From positions 1,289,001 through 1,353,000 of the forward strand of contig NZ_OY728607.1 in the NCBI RefSeq assembly GCF_963422225.1: a stretch of DNA of 64,000 bases, written 5' to 3'. A program made the translations under genes and the position numbers. The stretch is from Candidatus Trichorickettsia mobilis. Its GTDB lineage: Bacteria > Pseudomonadota > Alphaproteobacteria > Rickettsiales > Rickettsiaceae. Under the pieces are notes generated by a model that saw only the letters and a list, made by a program, of their open reading frames with translations, was not told the DNA's origin and ran no database searches. Below are positions 28,007 through 37,828 of this stretch, one piece after another. Positions within the stretch are counted from its first letter, which is position 1. Each line of letters opens with the position of its first letter.

Positions 28007-29158
28007 ATGCATTATGATAATAAATATACGACTTATTGTTTAAAATTGCAAAATACTGCAAAATATCGGCAATTACCAGAGTTCTCTGATGCAACTCAAA
28101 AAGATTTGATAGATTTCTCCAGTAATGATTATTTAAATTTAAGTCGAAATAAGGAATTATTGCAAGCAGCAATGCTTGCAGCAGAACATTATGGTGTTGG
28201 CAGCACGGGATCACGTCTTTTATCTGGCAATAGCGAGTTATTTGAAGAATTCGAAAATCAAATCGCCACAGATAAAGCAACTCAAGCTGCTCTGATTTGG
28301 AATTCTGGATTTCAGGCTAATATTAGTGCTTTATCAAGCTTATTGGATGAAGCGGTTTTAGGTCATAAGGCTCTAGTGTTCTGTGATCGATTTAATCATT
28401 CAAGCCTTTATCAAGCAATATTTCTAAGCAAAGCTGAATTGGTACGTTATCAACATAATGATATGAACCATTTAGCTGAACTATTACGCAAATACACTAA
28501 TGATCCACGAGCCAAGTTTATTATTAGTGAAACCCTGTATGGTATGGATGGCGATCAGGTGTCTTTATTGGAGATCATCAACCTTGCATCACAGTATCAA
28601 GCTTTTTTATATCTTGATGAAGCACACGCTACCGGAATTCTTGGTGCTGATGGTTATGGTATGTCAACAGATTTTAATCTAGATAATATACCACATTTGG
28701 TGATGGGAACCTTTAGTAAAGCTATTGGAGTATGTGGAGCTTATACCGCTTCTAATATGCAAATAAAAAATTATCTGATCAATAAGTCGGCTGGGTTTAT
28801 ATATTCTACGGCTTTATCACCAATGATACTTGCAGCTGCTTATTATGGTTGGGGTTTGCTCAAAAAATTAAAACAGGAACGACAAAATTTGTTGCAGAGT
28901 GCTGATGCCTTGCGCGAACAAATAAAACAACTAGGATTTGATACTGGTGTTTCAACAACTCATATTATTCCGATATTAATTGGTAATGAAAAAGATGTAT
29001 TAAATGCACAGCAGATATTATTAAACTATGGAATCATTGTTGCAGCAATTCGGCCACCTACAGTACCACCAAATAAGTCAAGATTACGGATTGCTCTAAC
29101 TTTAAAACATCAATCTGTTGATTTTGAAAAATTGTTACTAGCTCTAAAATATTTATGA
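28007..29158 (+). CDS. bioF: 8-amino-7-oxononanoate synthase
   Basis: A PLP enzyme that condenses pimeloyl-ACP (or -CoA) with alanine. Motifs: IDFSSNDYLNLS at the start, GSTGSRLLSGN, FNHSSLYQA, LYLDEAHATGILG, and the PLP Lys in MGTFSKAIGVCGAY. 383 residues, normal. It overlaps bioC by 4 bases (ATGA) and is divergent from bioB. The short gap to bioB resembles the bioA/bioB divergent layout of enterobacteria, but with bioF in place of bioA. Confidence 0.95.
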   Translation: MHYDNKYTTYCLKLQNTAKYRQLPEFSDATQKDLIDFSSNDYLNLSRNKELLQAAMLAAEHYGVGSTGSRLLSGNSELFEEFENQIATDKATQAALIWNSGFQANISALSSLLDEAVLGHKALVFCDRFNHSSLYQAIFLSKAELVRYQHNDMNHLAELLRKYTNDPRAKFIISETLYGMDGDQVSLLEIINLASQYQAFLYLDEAHATGILGADGYGMSTDFNLDNIPHLVMGTFSKAIGVCGAYTASNMQIKNYLINKSAGFIYSTALSPMILAAAYYGWGLLKKLKQERQNLLQSADALREQIKQLGFDTGVSTTHIIPILIGNEKDVLNAQQILLNYGIIVAAIRPPTVPPNKSRLRIALTLKHQSVDFEKLLLALKYL

Positions 29159-29916
29159 ACGATAAAATTACTATTAATAAATTATCTATCCAAAAGAATT
29201 TTAACGATAATGCTAAAACTTATGATAGCGTTGCATCAATTCAGAAAAAATGTGCCAAGTTGTTAGTCGATTTATTGATAAAAAATTTTCCAGATTTTAT
29301 ACCATTAACAATAGCAGATCTTGGCGCAGGCACTGGCTATGTTACTGAATATTTATTGAAATTCTACCCTGATAGTAGATATTTTCTTAATGATTTTGCT
29401 CTGGCAATGCTTGATATAACACGTGATAAATTTAAGAATTATAGCAATATTCACTATAATAGTAATGATATAGAAACTTTAAATTTGGATTACCAGGATC
29501 TGATAATATCAAATTTTGCTTTACAGTGGACAACTAATCTAGAATTGATTATCCAAAATCTTAGGCTTCGCTCGCGCATTTTAGTATTTTCCACACTACT
29601 TAGTGGCACTTTCAAAGAATGGAGTGATCTGTATCAAGATTTTGGCTTACCAAGACCAATTTCAGATTATCCAACGCAAAAAGAACTAGAAGATTATTGT
29701 CTATCATTAAAACCAGAAAACTATTTATTTAGATGTGAAGATTTCTCTATGACTTTTGATTCACCATTAGCATTTGCTTCTTATCTAAAAATGCTAGGTG
29801 CAAATACCAATATTACCGGTAGTGAGAATCATTATTTGAGGGAAATAATTAAAAATCATCATCTCCCGATCAAAACTAATTATAAAATATTTTTTGCAAT
29901 CTTAGAGGGTAGATGA
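29155..29916 (+). CDS. bioC: Malonyl-ACP O-methyltransferase BioC
   Basis: Methylates malonyl-ACP so that fatty-acid synthesis can build the pimeloyl chain for biotin. The SAM motif I ADLGAGTGYVTEYLL sits near residue 58, acidic FLNDFALAML in motif II, and SNFALQWTTNLELII is the BioC-type motif (NFALQW). 253 residues. Translationally coupled to bioF. No bioH-type esterase is seen next to it; another esterase must release pimeloyl-ACP. Confidence 0.92.
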   Translation: MNDKITINKLSIQKNFNDNAKTYDSVASIQKKCAKLLVDLLIKNFPDFIPLTIADLGAGTGYVTEYLLKFYPDSRYFLNDFALAMLDITRDKFKNYSNIHYNSNDIETLNLDYQDLIISNFALQWTTNLELIIQNLRLRSRILVFSTLLSGTFKEWSDLYQDFGLPRPISDYPTQKELEDYCLSLKPENYLFRCEDFSMTFDSPLAFASYLKMLGANTNITGSENHYLREIIKNHHLPIKTNYKIFFAILEGR

Positions 29917-30000
29917 AAACATTTGATGAGAGAGATCTTGTGAGTAATCGCATTTAATTATATACTAGTCACAAAATTCTGTTATATCATTGAGAATAAA

Positions 30001-30330
30001 ATGCCTAAAGTAATTTTTATTATTGAACATGGTGCTGAAAGAGTAGTTGAAGCTCCAATCGGTTTATCCATTTTAGAGATTGCTCATCAACATGAAATAG
30101 ATCTTGAGGGGGCGTGCGAGGGATCTTTAGCTTGTGCCACTTGTCATGTAATTGTTGACGAAGAATTTTATGATAAATTAGCAGCGCCATCAGAAGCCGA
30201 AGAAGATATGCTTGATTTGGCTTTTGGTCTTACCCATACTTCTCGGCTTGGTTGCCAGATTATTGTAACAGAAGATTTGGATGGGATTAGGGTACGTCTG
30301 CCATCAGCCACTAGAAACATTAACGTATAG
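30001..30330 (+). CDS. fdx: 2Fe-2S ferredoxin, adrenodoxin type
   Basis: 109 residues with cluster ligands Cys39, Cys45, Cys48 and Cys85 ([10 protein letters not shown] ... GC), the ISC-type ferredoxin spacing. The motif [23 protein letters not shown] is the adrenodoxin-family signature. It passes electrons to Fe-S cluster assembly. In many Rickettsiales fdx sits with hscAB/isc genes; here it stands apart, between bioC and a DUF2125-like gene. BioB needs Fe-S cluster supply, but proximity may be chance. Confidence 0.93.
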   Translation: MPKVIFIIEHGAERVVEAPIGLSILEIAHQHEIDLEGACEGSLACATCHVIVDEEFYDKLAAPSEAEEDMLDLAFGLTHTSRLGCQIIVTEDLDGIRVRLPSATRNINV

Positions 30331-30391
30331 ATTCGGTAATCCTTTTTTACTTATAATAGTATGAACATCAATTTATATAATAGAACTGAGT

Positions 30392-31408
30392 GTGATACGT
30401 AAATTATTATTATTTATTATTCTAACCTTTGTAACTTTTTGGTTTGCTGGTGCCTATTTAATAAAGTATAGAGTAACTTCTATAATTAAGCAGCTGGACA
30501 CAGATAATATTAAAATTACCTATGATAAATTAGCAATATCTGGATTTCCTAAAATGTGGAAGATAGAAATTATCGCACCACAGATCAGATTAATAGATCA
30601 TACTAGTGTCCACGATCTGCACATTCCCAAATTACTATGCTTGTTAGATTTTAGTTTCAAAAAAATGAAATTATTATTGGAACCAGTTTTTCACTACCAA
30701 CAACTTGTTAAAGACCAAATCAAAGAGTATAAAATTCATGCTGCTGATACTAATATAATTATTTCACTAAAGCTTGATCAGCCTTTATATCAATTATCAG
30801 ATCAAGCGCAGTTGGCAACTATTATAAAATCCTTTGAGCTAAATAACACTTCACTCACAGTAAGCAATAATCACCAAGATATATTTGATATTAACGATCT
30901 GGGAATATTTGTTGCGGCTAGCCTGTTGGCTGATAGCGAAGATATTTTGTTAAGAATGAAAGCAGTATATAAGAGCAAAAATGAAACTTTAAACTTGAAT
31001 TCTGCTGTTATTGATTTTGATGCCCTCTTTAAATTTGTTAAAAATACTGATAATACTACTTTATATAATAAGGGATTTACTATTAACAACCTACATATTG
31101 GACTTGAAAAAGCTAAAGTAAATTTGCATGGCACAATGAATTTGAGCAAAGGTACATTACCGCAGGGAAGGTTTTTTGTTAATTTGAACAATTATAATGA
31201 AGTTGTAGATAAACTGGTGCCCGACAATTTTATTATCTCCAGACCAATATTTAAAAAGCTAATTACTAGGGCGGTCAGTATCGATTCAAATTTGAATAAT
31301 TCTAGTAATATTGTTATACCTAATGATGCACAGTTTGATATTGTGTTTTCTGAAAAAGGAATAAATATAGGGTCAATTAACTTACTAGATCTGAAGGTAG
31401 ACAATTGA
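30392..31408 (+). CDS. DUF2125-like membrane-anchored protein
   Basis: 338 residues with one N-terminal membrane helix (about 3-25) followed by a beta-rich periplasmic domain. The segment YDKLAISGFPKMWKIEI has the GFP motif placed as in DUF2125 proteins of alphaproteobacteria. Start is a GTG at 30392; no ATG fits. Function unknown. DUF2125 proteins are envelope-located and some resemble AsmA-like domains, so an envelope role is a guess. A palindromic repeat begins within the stop codon. Confidence 0.6.
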   Translation: MIRKLLLFIILTFVTFWFAGAYLIKYRVTSIIKQLDTDNIKITYDKLAISGFPKMWKIEIIAPQIRLIDHTSVHDLHIPKLLCLLDFSFKKMKLLLEPVFHYQQLVKDQIKEYKIHAADTNIIISLKLDQPLYQLSDQAQLATIIKSFELNNTSLTVSNNHQDIFDINDLGIFVAASLLADSEDILLRMKAVYKSKNETLNLNSAVIDFDALFKFVKNTDNTTLYNKGFTINNLHIGLEKAKVNLHGTMNLSKGTLPQGRFFVNLNNYNEVVDKLVPDNFIISRPIFKKLITRAVSIDSNLNNSSNIVIPNDAQFDIVFSEKGINIGSINLLDLKVDN

Positions 31409-31547
31409 GAGTGTTCAATGAACCATACACGTCAAGTTAAGGAAAAAGAGACGATATAACTCGTCATTGTGAGACGAAGTCGAAGCAATTCAGAAAGTGA
31501 AACGAACTATTCTAACTGGATTGCTTCGACTTCGTCTCGCAATGACG
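31407..31547. repeat. Composite repeat after DUF2125-like gene
   Basis: The first part, GAGAGTGTTCAATGAACCAT then CGTCAAGTTAAGGAAAAAGA, matches 56348-56395 and (inverted) 11665-11704. The second part (31462-31547) is an inverted repeat of the CGTCATTGTGAGACGAAGTC ... GACTTCGTCTCGCAATGACG type. Confidence 0.8.
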
Positions 31548-31690
31548 GAGTGTGGTGGTCAAGCAAGTGTTAGAAGTAGATCATCTATTTAGTTTTTTAG
31601 ATGCCAATGTTGATTTTACTTCCATTTAAGTATTCATTCTGGAATAATTAAACTATTACAAATTATTATAATTAAATTCGTGAACAATAT

Positions 31691-32221
31691 ATGTCAGATA
31701 TTATAGATAATGACAAAAAGATAACGCGCAGGGATTTTATGACCCTAACGGCAAGTAGTATGGCGGCAGTAGGTGCTGCTTGCGTTGCCTGGCCACTTGT
31801 TGATTCTTTAAACCCTGCTGCTGATGTCCTATCTTTATCTTCGATTGAAGTTGACTTATCAAATATCCAACCAGGTCAAACTGTTACGGTGAAATGGCGT
31901 GGCAGACCAGTGTTTATTAGATATCGTACCAAAGAAGAAATTGAAGAAGCCAGGGAAGTCAAATTATCAGAATTACGTGATCCAGAGAATGATCAGGATC
32001 GAGTTAAATTAGGCAAAGACCAATGGCTGGTAACCATCGGTGTGTGTACTCATCTTGGATGTATACCTTTAGCTGATCAAGGTGAGTATAAAGGCTGGTT
32101 TTGTCCGTGTCATGGTTCACATTATGATCTTTCTGGACGAATTCGTAAAGGTCCGGCGCCATTGAATCTTGCTGTTCCTGCCTATGAATTTATTTCTGAT
32201 ACTAAAATTAAAATTGGCTAA
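31691..32221 (+). CDS. petA: Ubiquinol-cytochrome c reductase Rieske iron-sulfur subunit
   Basis: The Fe-S subunit of complex III. A Tat-type start ([12 protein letters not shown]) and one membrane helix precede the Rieske domain. The 2Fe-2S ligands are in CTHLGC (near residue 118) and CPCHGSHYD (near 138). 176 residues, complete. First gene of petABC; petB starts 2 bases after its stop. Confidence 0.97.
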   Translation: MSDIIDNDKKITRRDFMTLTASSMAAVGAACVAWPLVDSLNPAADVLSLSSIEVDLSNIQPGQTVTVKWRGRPVFIRYRTKEEIEEAREVKLSELRDPENDQDRVKLGKDQWLVTIGVCTHLGCIPLADQGEYKGWFCPCHGSHYDLSGRIRKGPAPLNLAVPAYEFISDTKIKIG

Positions 32222-32223
32222 TT

Positions 32224-33438
32224 ATGCATAACAAGACAGATGGCGCACCTAAAGTCGAAGGTGATAAATGCAATTCAATTATTGAATGGATAGATTATAG
32301 GCTGCCTATCTTTTCTTTCTTAAAGCATTCTGCCGAGTATCGTACTCCTAAAAATTTGAATTACTTATGGAATCTTGGTTCTATAGCTGGTATTGCCTTG
32401 GTTATTCAAATAATCACCGGAATAGTGCTGGCAATGCATTATACTCCACATGTTGATCATGCGTTTGCAAGCGTAGAAAATATTATGCGTAACGTGAATT
32501 ATGGTTGGTTAATTCGTTACGCGCATGCTGTCGGAGCTTCAATGTTCTTTACAGCAGTGTATCTTCATATTTGTCGTGGATTATATTATGGTTCATATAA
32601 AGCCCCGCGTGAGTTATTGTGGCATATCGGTATTGTCATATTTTTAATGATGATGGCGACAGCATTCATGGGATATGTGTTGCCTTGGGGGCAAATGAGC
32701 TATTGGGGTGCAACGGTAATCACCAATTTATTCTCAGCAATACCATTAGTGGGAGAAAGTATAGTTACGTGGCTTTGGGGCGGCTTCTCAATCGATAACC
32801 CAACATTGAATAGATTCTTTGCATTACATTATTTATTACCATTTATTATTGTGGCTTTGGTAATGTTACACTTAATTGCGCTACATAGACATGGCTCTAA
32901 TAATCCAAAGGGCATTGATGTTAAATCTGATAAGGACACTATTCCATTTCATCCATATTATACAGTAAAAGATCTTTTTGGATTTGGTATATATTTTTTG
33001 ATTTTTGCATTCTTTATTTTTTATCAACCTAATTATTTAGGCCATCCTGATAATTATATTCCAGCTAACCCTTTAGTAACACCACCGCACATAGTACCTG
33101 AATGGTATTTTTTACCATTTTATGCTATTTTACGGGCTGTACCTTCTAAACTTGGTGGTGTATTATTAATGTTTTCTAGCATCATTATACTCTTTTTCTT
33201 ACCATGGTTAGACCGTTCGAAGGTGCGTAGTGCTAATTATCGTCCGATGTATCGTATAGCTTTTTGGATATTTATTGTTGATGGGTTAATATTGGGTTAT
33301 ATGGGCGGCAAACCCCCTGAAGAACCTTATCTTACAATAAGCCGTATAGCTGCTGCTTATTATTTCTTTCATTTCTTAATTTTATTACCATTTATTGTAA
33401 AATATGAGAAACCTTTACCATTGCCAAATACTATATAA
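32224..33438 (+). CDS. petB: Ubiquinol-cytochrome c reductase cytochrome b subunit
   Basis: A 404-residue integral membrane protein with eight or more helices. The haem His pairs are in [22 protein letters not shown] and in [23 protein letters not shown]. The quinol site has the PEWY motif ([15 protein letters not shown]). [14 protein letters not shown] is also typical. Complete and co-transcribed with petA and petC. Confidence 0.97.
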   Translation: MHNKTDGAPKVEGDKCNSIIEWIDYRLPIFSFLKHSAEYRTPKNLNYLWNLGSIAGIALVIQIITGIVLAMHYTPHVDHAFASVENIMRNVNYGWLIRYAHAVGASMFFTAVYLHICRGLYYGSYKAPRELLWHIGIVIFLMMMATAFMGYVLPWGQMSYWGATVITNLFSAIPLVGESIVTWLWGGFSIDNPTLNRFFALHYLLPFIIVALVMLHLIALHRHGSNNPKGIDVKSDKDTIPFHPYYTVKDLFGFGIYFLIFAFFIFYQPNYLGHPDNYIPANPLVTPPHIVPEWYFLPFYAILRAVPSKLGGVLLMFSSIIILFFLPWLDRSKVRSANYRPMYRIAFWIFIVDGLILGYMGGKPPEEPYLTISRIAAAYYFFHFLILLPFIVKYEKPLPLPNTI

Positions 33439-33464
33439 ATCTTAGGTCAACATTAGGTCAACAT

Positions 33465-34220
33465 ATGTTAAATAAGTTATTGTGCCGAATCATATTAGTG
33501 TTTTTAGTGCCTTACGTAGCATACGCCTCTGAGGGAGGAGCTCCTTTGAAACAGATGAGCTGGCCATTTGACGGTGTTTTCGGTAAGGTTGATAGGCAGG
33601 CTGCACAAAGAGGGTTCCAGGTATATAAGGAAGTATGTGGTGCTTGTCATGGTTTATATAATTTATCATACAGAAACTTACAAGATATAGGTTTCTCAAA
33701 TGCCGAAATTAAAGAAATTGCAAAAAATTATACTGTGAAAGATGGGCCTAATGATCAAGGAGAAATGTTTGAACGCCCAGGTGCACCTTCTGATAAGTTT
33801 GTACGTCCTTACCCAAATGAACAAGCGGCAAGAGCAGCAAATAACAGTGCTTATCCTCCAGATTTATCTTTAATAATCAAAGCAAGGGCGGATGGGCCAA
33901 ATTATATTTATTCTTTATTAACAGGATATGTTGAACCGCCGGCAAATTTTAAATTAACACCAGGATTATATTTTAATCCATATTTTGCTAATTCTCAAAT
34001 AGCAATGCCCTCACCACTGACAGATGGTCAAGTAACTTATACAGATGGAACAACCGCTTCTGTTGATCAGATGGTTAGAGATGTGACCATATTTTTACAA
34101 TGGGCAGCAGAACCTGAAATGGAACATCGTAAATCAATGGGGTTGAAAGTAATGCTTTTTCTTGTGGTGTTTACTATAGTTTTCTACATTTCTAAAAGCA
34201 GAATCTGGTCTAGAATATAA
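33465..34220 (+). CDS. petC: Ubiquinol-cytochrome c reductase cytochrome c1 subunit
   Basis: A signal peptide (1-21) precedes the mature protein. The haem c motif CGACH lies near residue 59, the axial Met probably in SQIAMPSPL, and a C-terminal anchor helix is FLVVFTIVFYISKSRIW. 251 residues. Last gene of petABC. An inverted-repeat element (34223-34384) starts 2 bases after the stop and may act as the transcript end. Confidence 0.97.
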   Translation: MLNKLLCRIILVFLVPYVAYASEGGAPLKQMSWPFDGVFGKVDRQAAQRGFQVYKEVCGACHGLYNLSYRNLQDIGFSNAEIKEIAKNYTVKDGPNDQGEMFERPGAPSDKFVRPYPNEQAARAANNSAYPPDLSLIIKARADGPNYIYSLLTGYVEPPANFKLTPGLYFNPYFANSQIAMPSPLTDGQVTYTDGTTASVDQMVRDVTIFLQWAAEPEMEHRKSMGLKVMLFLVVFTIVFYISKSRIWSRI

Positions 34221-34222
34221 TT

Positions 34223-34384
34223 AGAGGGTAGATGTAAACAAAACGTTAAGATGATTTTTAAGATATTTTTTTATATTTCAAGGCAAATTTTATGATAATA
34301 GTGGCTCTATTAGAATAAAATTTGGCGTAGAAAGATAAGAAAATAGGCAAAAATTCAATTAACGTTTTGTTTACATCTACTCTC
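34223..34384. repeat. 162-bp MITE with 28-bp near-perfect inverted ends
   Basis: Ends TAGAGGGTAGATGTAAACA (continuing AAACGTTAA) and its complement finishing TTACATCTACTCTCTA. It has no coding capacity. Half a copy is seen at 4962-5003. It abuts the petC stop on one side and the MITE at 34386 on the other. Confidence 0.85.
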
Positions 34385-34385
34385 T

Positions 34386-34534
34386 AGACATCTTTCACAA
34401 ACTCTACTTCTGTGGTCAATTTGTGCGTCGATGTGGTGTGCTCAAATCCGAAACAAACTATAGAGTACGCTCCGGTTTTGCGCATCCTCTCTCCTGCAAA
34501 TTTACTCACTTCTCTGAGTTTGTGAGAGATGTCT
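34386..34534. repeat. 149-bp MITE with AGACATCTTTCACAAACTC ends
   Basis: Ends AGACATCTTTCACAAACTC and GAGTTTGTGAGAGATGTCT are exact complements except at one position. The core shares CCGAAACAAACTATAGAGTACGC-like sequence with other members. The following 34535-34683 shows no gene or repeat. Confidence 0.8.
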
Positions 34535-34683
34535 ATTATAATTTTTGCTAATCTTATGAGATTACAGTGCGGTGGAGCTCGCTCAAAGCTTGACGATTTT
34601 TCTTAAAATTCGTGACAACGCCTCACCCAAAAATCAGGTACCCCAAATCTGTTTTATACAAAGCCCTATTGTGCAACCGTGAC

Positions 34684-35520
34684 CTAATGTTTATCAGTAC
34701 ATTTCATTATAGCTTGAATCAACCTAAAATATTGATCATAAAATGTTCTGGCATTAACTGTAGCTAATTGCCAATTCTCACTATCTATTTGTATTACTGC
34801 AGCAGTTAATTTATCATATAATTTATGATTCTGCTCATTACTGATTACTATGCACTTATTAACAGAATTTGCTAATAATTGCTCAAGATTATTCATATAT
34901 TTCAGGCTCTTATACTCATGCTGATATAATTTATATATTTTATGTTTACCGAAGAAGAAATGCTCTGCACTATCATTTAATAAAATAACATCAGTTAAGT
35001 TAATTAAAGCAGTTGTTTTTACTTGAGCTAATTCATTGAGTTGCAATTTTGCTGCATCTAAATTAGTAAGAATATTTTTTTCCAGCTCTGGAAAAGATTG
35101 CGCCAAAATTATCGCCAATTCTTCTAAAAGCGCTTGTACATTTGATAAATTCAACCAAAAATGCCAATTATGTTGATTATCTTCTGTCAGAAATTTTATT
35201 GATTGTAAATTACTAAGCTTAATAATATTTTTATTATGGTTATTGATTATCTTTACGATAAAACCATCAAATTTATCATCTATATAAATTACAATATCAG
35301 CATGCTTGATTTTTTGTAGATCGCTGGGTCTAATATGATAATGATGAGGACAATTTTGTGTTACAGCAATAGCACTAATTTCTGCCTGATTATCCATTAA
35401 CATTGCTACTATACTTGCTAGGGGTACTATACTGGTAATTATCTTAGGCTTAGCTATTGCCGTAATATTTATTGATATAACAGCAATAAATATTAGATGT
35501 TTTATAATTCTTTTGATCAC
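34684..35520 (-). CDS. znuA: Zinc/manganese ABC transporter substrate-binding protein
   Basis: A periplasmic metal-binding protein of the ZnuA/TroA family. A signal peptide (about 1-23) precedes KIITSIVPLASIVAML. Metal-binding His candidates lie in CPHHYHIRPSDLQKIKHADIVIYI and NWHFWLNLSN. 278 residues. It follows the transaldolase-like gene by 5 bases, placing it last in the mnmG-rsmG-parAB run. The znuB/znuC partners are not in this window. Confidence 0.9.
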   Translation of the reverse strand: MIKRIIKHLIFIAVISINITAIAKPKIITSIVPLASIVAMLMDNQAEISAIAVTQNCPHHYHIRPSDLQKIKHADIVIYIDDKFDGFIVKIINNHNKNIIKLSNLQSIKFLTEDNQHNWHFWLNLSNVQALLEELAIILAQSFPELEKNILTNLDAAKLQLNELAQVKTTALINLTDVILLNDSAEHFFFGKHKIYKLYQHEYKSLKYMNNLEQLLANSVNKCIVISNEQNHKLYDKLTAAVIQIDSENWQLATVNARTFYDQYFRLIQAIMKCTDKH

Positions 35521-35525
35521 AGTGC

Positions 35526-36176
35526 TTAAATAGTTAATCCAGAATGAACCCAGTCTTTGTTAAAGATATCTAACCCCTTATCAGTTAATGGATGATCAAG
35601 TAGTTGCCATAAAATTTTACCAGACAAAGTAACCACGTCAGCTCCAATCATTGCCGCTGCAGCAACATGTTGGGGATTTCTAATCGAAGCTGCAAGGATC
35701 TTGGTATCTTGTTTTTGTTGATCATACATTTGCCTAATATCATTTATTAGCTTCATGCCGTTATCGCCAATATCATCTAATCTACCAACAAAAGGCGATA
35801 TATAATATGCCCCAGCTTTTGCTGCCAATAATGCTTGATTTACTGAGAAACATAAAGTCATATTTACTTTTATATCTTGTTTAGCAAAATATTTGCACGC
35901 CTTAATCCCATCCCAGGTCACAGGGAGTTTTATCACAATATTATCTGCAATCTCTAGAATTTTTTTACCTTGCTGGATCATCATCTCAAAATCATTGGCA
36001 ACGACTTCGACACTTACATCGCCATTTACTATCTTACAAATAGCAGATATTGTTGCGATAAATTCATTATTCGTTTTCGACATTAGCGAAGGATTAGTAG
36101 TTATTCCATCGATAATACCCAAATTATAAATTTCTTCTATTTCTTTAATATTGGCACTGTCTAAAAAAATCTGCAT
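35526..36176 (-). CDS. tal: Transaldolase-like / fructose-6-phosphate aldolase family protein
   Basis: 216 residues starting MQIFLDSANIKEIEEIYNLG, with IDGITTNPSLMSK, the Schiff-base Lys in NIVIKLPVTWDGIKACK, and SPFVGRLDDIG: the TalC/MipB subgroup. Catalyses dihydroxyacetone transfer in the non-oxidative pentose phosphate pathway, or F6P aldol cleavage. It overlaps parB by 1 base. With rpe at 57987-58658 it implies a working non-oxidative pentose phosphate route, which classical Rickettsia species are thought to lack. Confidence 0.9.
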   Translation of the reverse strand: MQIFLDSANIKEIEEIYNLGIIDGITTNPSLMSKTNNEFIATISAICKIVNGDVSVEVVANDFEMMIQQGKKILEIADNIVIKLPVTWDGIKACKYFAKQDIKVNMTLCFSVNQALLAAKAGAYYISPFVGRLDDIGDNGMKLINDIRQMYDQQKQDTKILAASIRNPQHVAAAAMIGADVVTLSGKILWQLLDHPLTDKGLDIFNKDWVHSGLTI

Positions 36177-37042
36177 TAACCTAACCTCGATAAAATTTCA
36201 TCAAGCATATCTAAAGTTTCATAATGAAATATTAGCTTACCACCATTACGGCCTTCTTCTATAGTAATTTTGACCCCGAATTTCTGCATTAATGATTGCG
36301 TTAATAATTCTAGATCATTGCGATCATTATTAGTTGGCAACGTTCTTTGGCGATGTTTTTGCTGTTTTGCTATAACTAGATCATCTTGTTTATTCCAGCT
36401 CTTGGCAATATTTTCAGCTTGTCTGACATTTAAATCATGTTGAATAATATAATTTGCTATCGCTTCTGCATGCTCATTGCCGACTAAACATCTTGCATGT
36501 CCCATCGTTAATTGGCCGTTCATCACTTGATCTTTAACACCTTGAGGTAATTGATTGAGCCTTAATAAATTAGTGATATGACTACGACTTTTACTAAGTA
36601 TTTCTGCCAATTGCTCTTGGGTATAATTAAATTCCTTAATTAATCTGGCGAATCCCTCTGCCTCTTCAATAGCAGATAATTCTTCTCGTTGGATATTTTC
36701 AATTAAAGAAATTCTTAAAATCTCTTGGCTAGTTAGATCTTTGATAATTACTGGTATATCAGTAAAGCCAGCAATTTTACAGGCTCTCCAGCGTCGCTCT
36801 CCAGCAATGATTTGATATTTTCCATCATCAACAGCACTAACAATAATTGGATGTAATAATCCTGAGCTGGCAATAGAATCTGCTAGCTCTTTTATTTTTT
36901 CATATTCAAAATGCTTACGCGGCTGATAAACACCAGCTTCAATTTTATCTATATCAACAAGCTTTACCAACTCATTATTTGCTGATACCACCTCTTCTTT
37001 TAACAGCGCTGATAATCCTTTGCCCAAGCCCCGGTGTTTCAT
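36176..37042 (-). CDS. parB: Chromosome partitioning protein ParB
   Basis: Binds parS and spreads as a CTP-dependent clamp. The N-terminal box KHRGLGKGLSALL contacts ParA. The CTPase motifs include QPRKHF, and GERRWRACKIAG is box II; SLIENIQREELSAIEEAEG follows, with a helix-turn-helix near YTQEQLAEILSKSRSHITNLLRL. 288 residues. Two exact parS sites lie 1.3 and 3.4 kb upstream. In one operon with parA (3-base gap). Confidence 0.97.
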   Translation of the reverse strand: MKHRGLGKGLSALLKEEVVSANNELVKLVDIDKIEAGVYQPRKHFEYEKIKELADSIASSGLLHPIIVSAVDDGKYQIIAGERRWRACKIAGFTDIPVIIKDLTSQEILRISLIENIQREELSAIEEAEGFARLIKEFNYTQEQLAEILSKSRSHITNLLRLNQLPQGVKDQVMNGQLTMGHARCLVGNEHAEAIANYIIQHDLNVRQAENIAKSWNKQDDLVIAKQQKHRQRTLPTNNDRNDLELLTQSLMQKFGVKITIEEGRNGGKLIFHYETLDMLDEILSRLG

Positions 37043-37045
37043 TAT

Positions 37046-37828
37046 TTATTCTCCATAAAGAATCTTTTTATCTAATATTTCTTTGGTTAATTCGATGTAA
37101 GCGATCGATCCGGAACATTTATGATCATATAATATTGCCGGTTGTCCATATGACGGAGCTTCGGATAGCCTAACATTTCTTGGTATGGTGGTATTAAACA
37201 CCAGATCGCCTAAACATCTCCGTACATCCTCCTCCACCTGTTCAGTAAGACGATTTCTTTTGTCATACATCGTAAATAAAATACCGATGATTTTTATTTT
37301 TGGATTAAGATTTTTTTCTATAAGCTCAATCGTTTTTAATAGATGGCTTAATCCTTCCAATGAATAAAATTCACATTGCATTGGAATCAATACCTTATCA
37401 GCAGCAACCAAAGCATTAATTGTCAATAAACTCAAAGATGGTGGGCAATCGATAATAATATAATCATAAGTACGATCTAAAGATCTTAATATTTTAGACA
37501 AAACATATTCACGATCTTTTAATAAAACTAATTCTAATTCGATTGCTGATAAATTGGTATTAGCCGTAATAATATTTAAATTGGGAACTTGAGTTGCGAT
37601 AATGCATTGATTAATTGAAATTTCTCCAATTAAAGCTTGGTAAATATTATTTTTTCTATCTTGTTGTGAAACACCAAATCCGGTGCTGGTATTTCCCTGA
37701 GGATCCAGATCAATAACTAGAATATTAGCATTAGTTGTTGCTAACACTGTCGATAGATTTATTGTTGTTGTGGTTTTGCCAACGCCACCTTTCTGATTAA
37801 CTATCGCTATTGTTTGGCTTGTGCTCAT
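37046..37828 (-). CDS. parA: Chromosome partitioning ATPase ParA
   Basis: A Walker-type ATPase that moves ParB-parS complexes along the nucleoid. The deviant Walker A KGGVGKTTTTINLS sits at residues 13-26, VIDLDPQGNTSTG follows, and the Walker B region is YIIIDCPPSLSLL. 260 residues. It overlaps rsmG by 1 base, the usual rsmG-parA-parB arrangement. Confidence 0.97.
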   Translation of the reverse strand: MSTSQTIAIVNQKGGVGKTTTTINLSTVLATTNANILVIDLDPQGNTSTGFGVSQQDRKNNIYQALIGEISINQCIIATQVPNLNIITANTNLSAIELELVLLKDREYVLSKILRSLDRTYDYIIIDCPPSLSLLTINALVAADKVLIPMQCEFYSLEGLSHLLKTIELIEKNLNPKIKIIGILFTMYDKRNRLTEQVEEDVRRCLGDLVFNTTIPRNVRLSEAPSYGQPAILYDHKCSGSIAYIELTKEILDKKILYGE

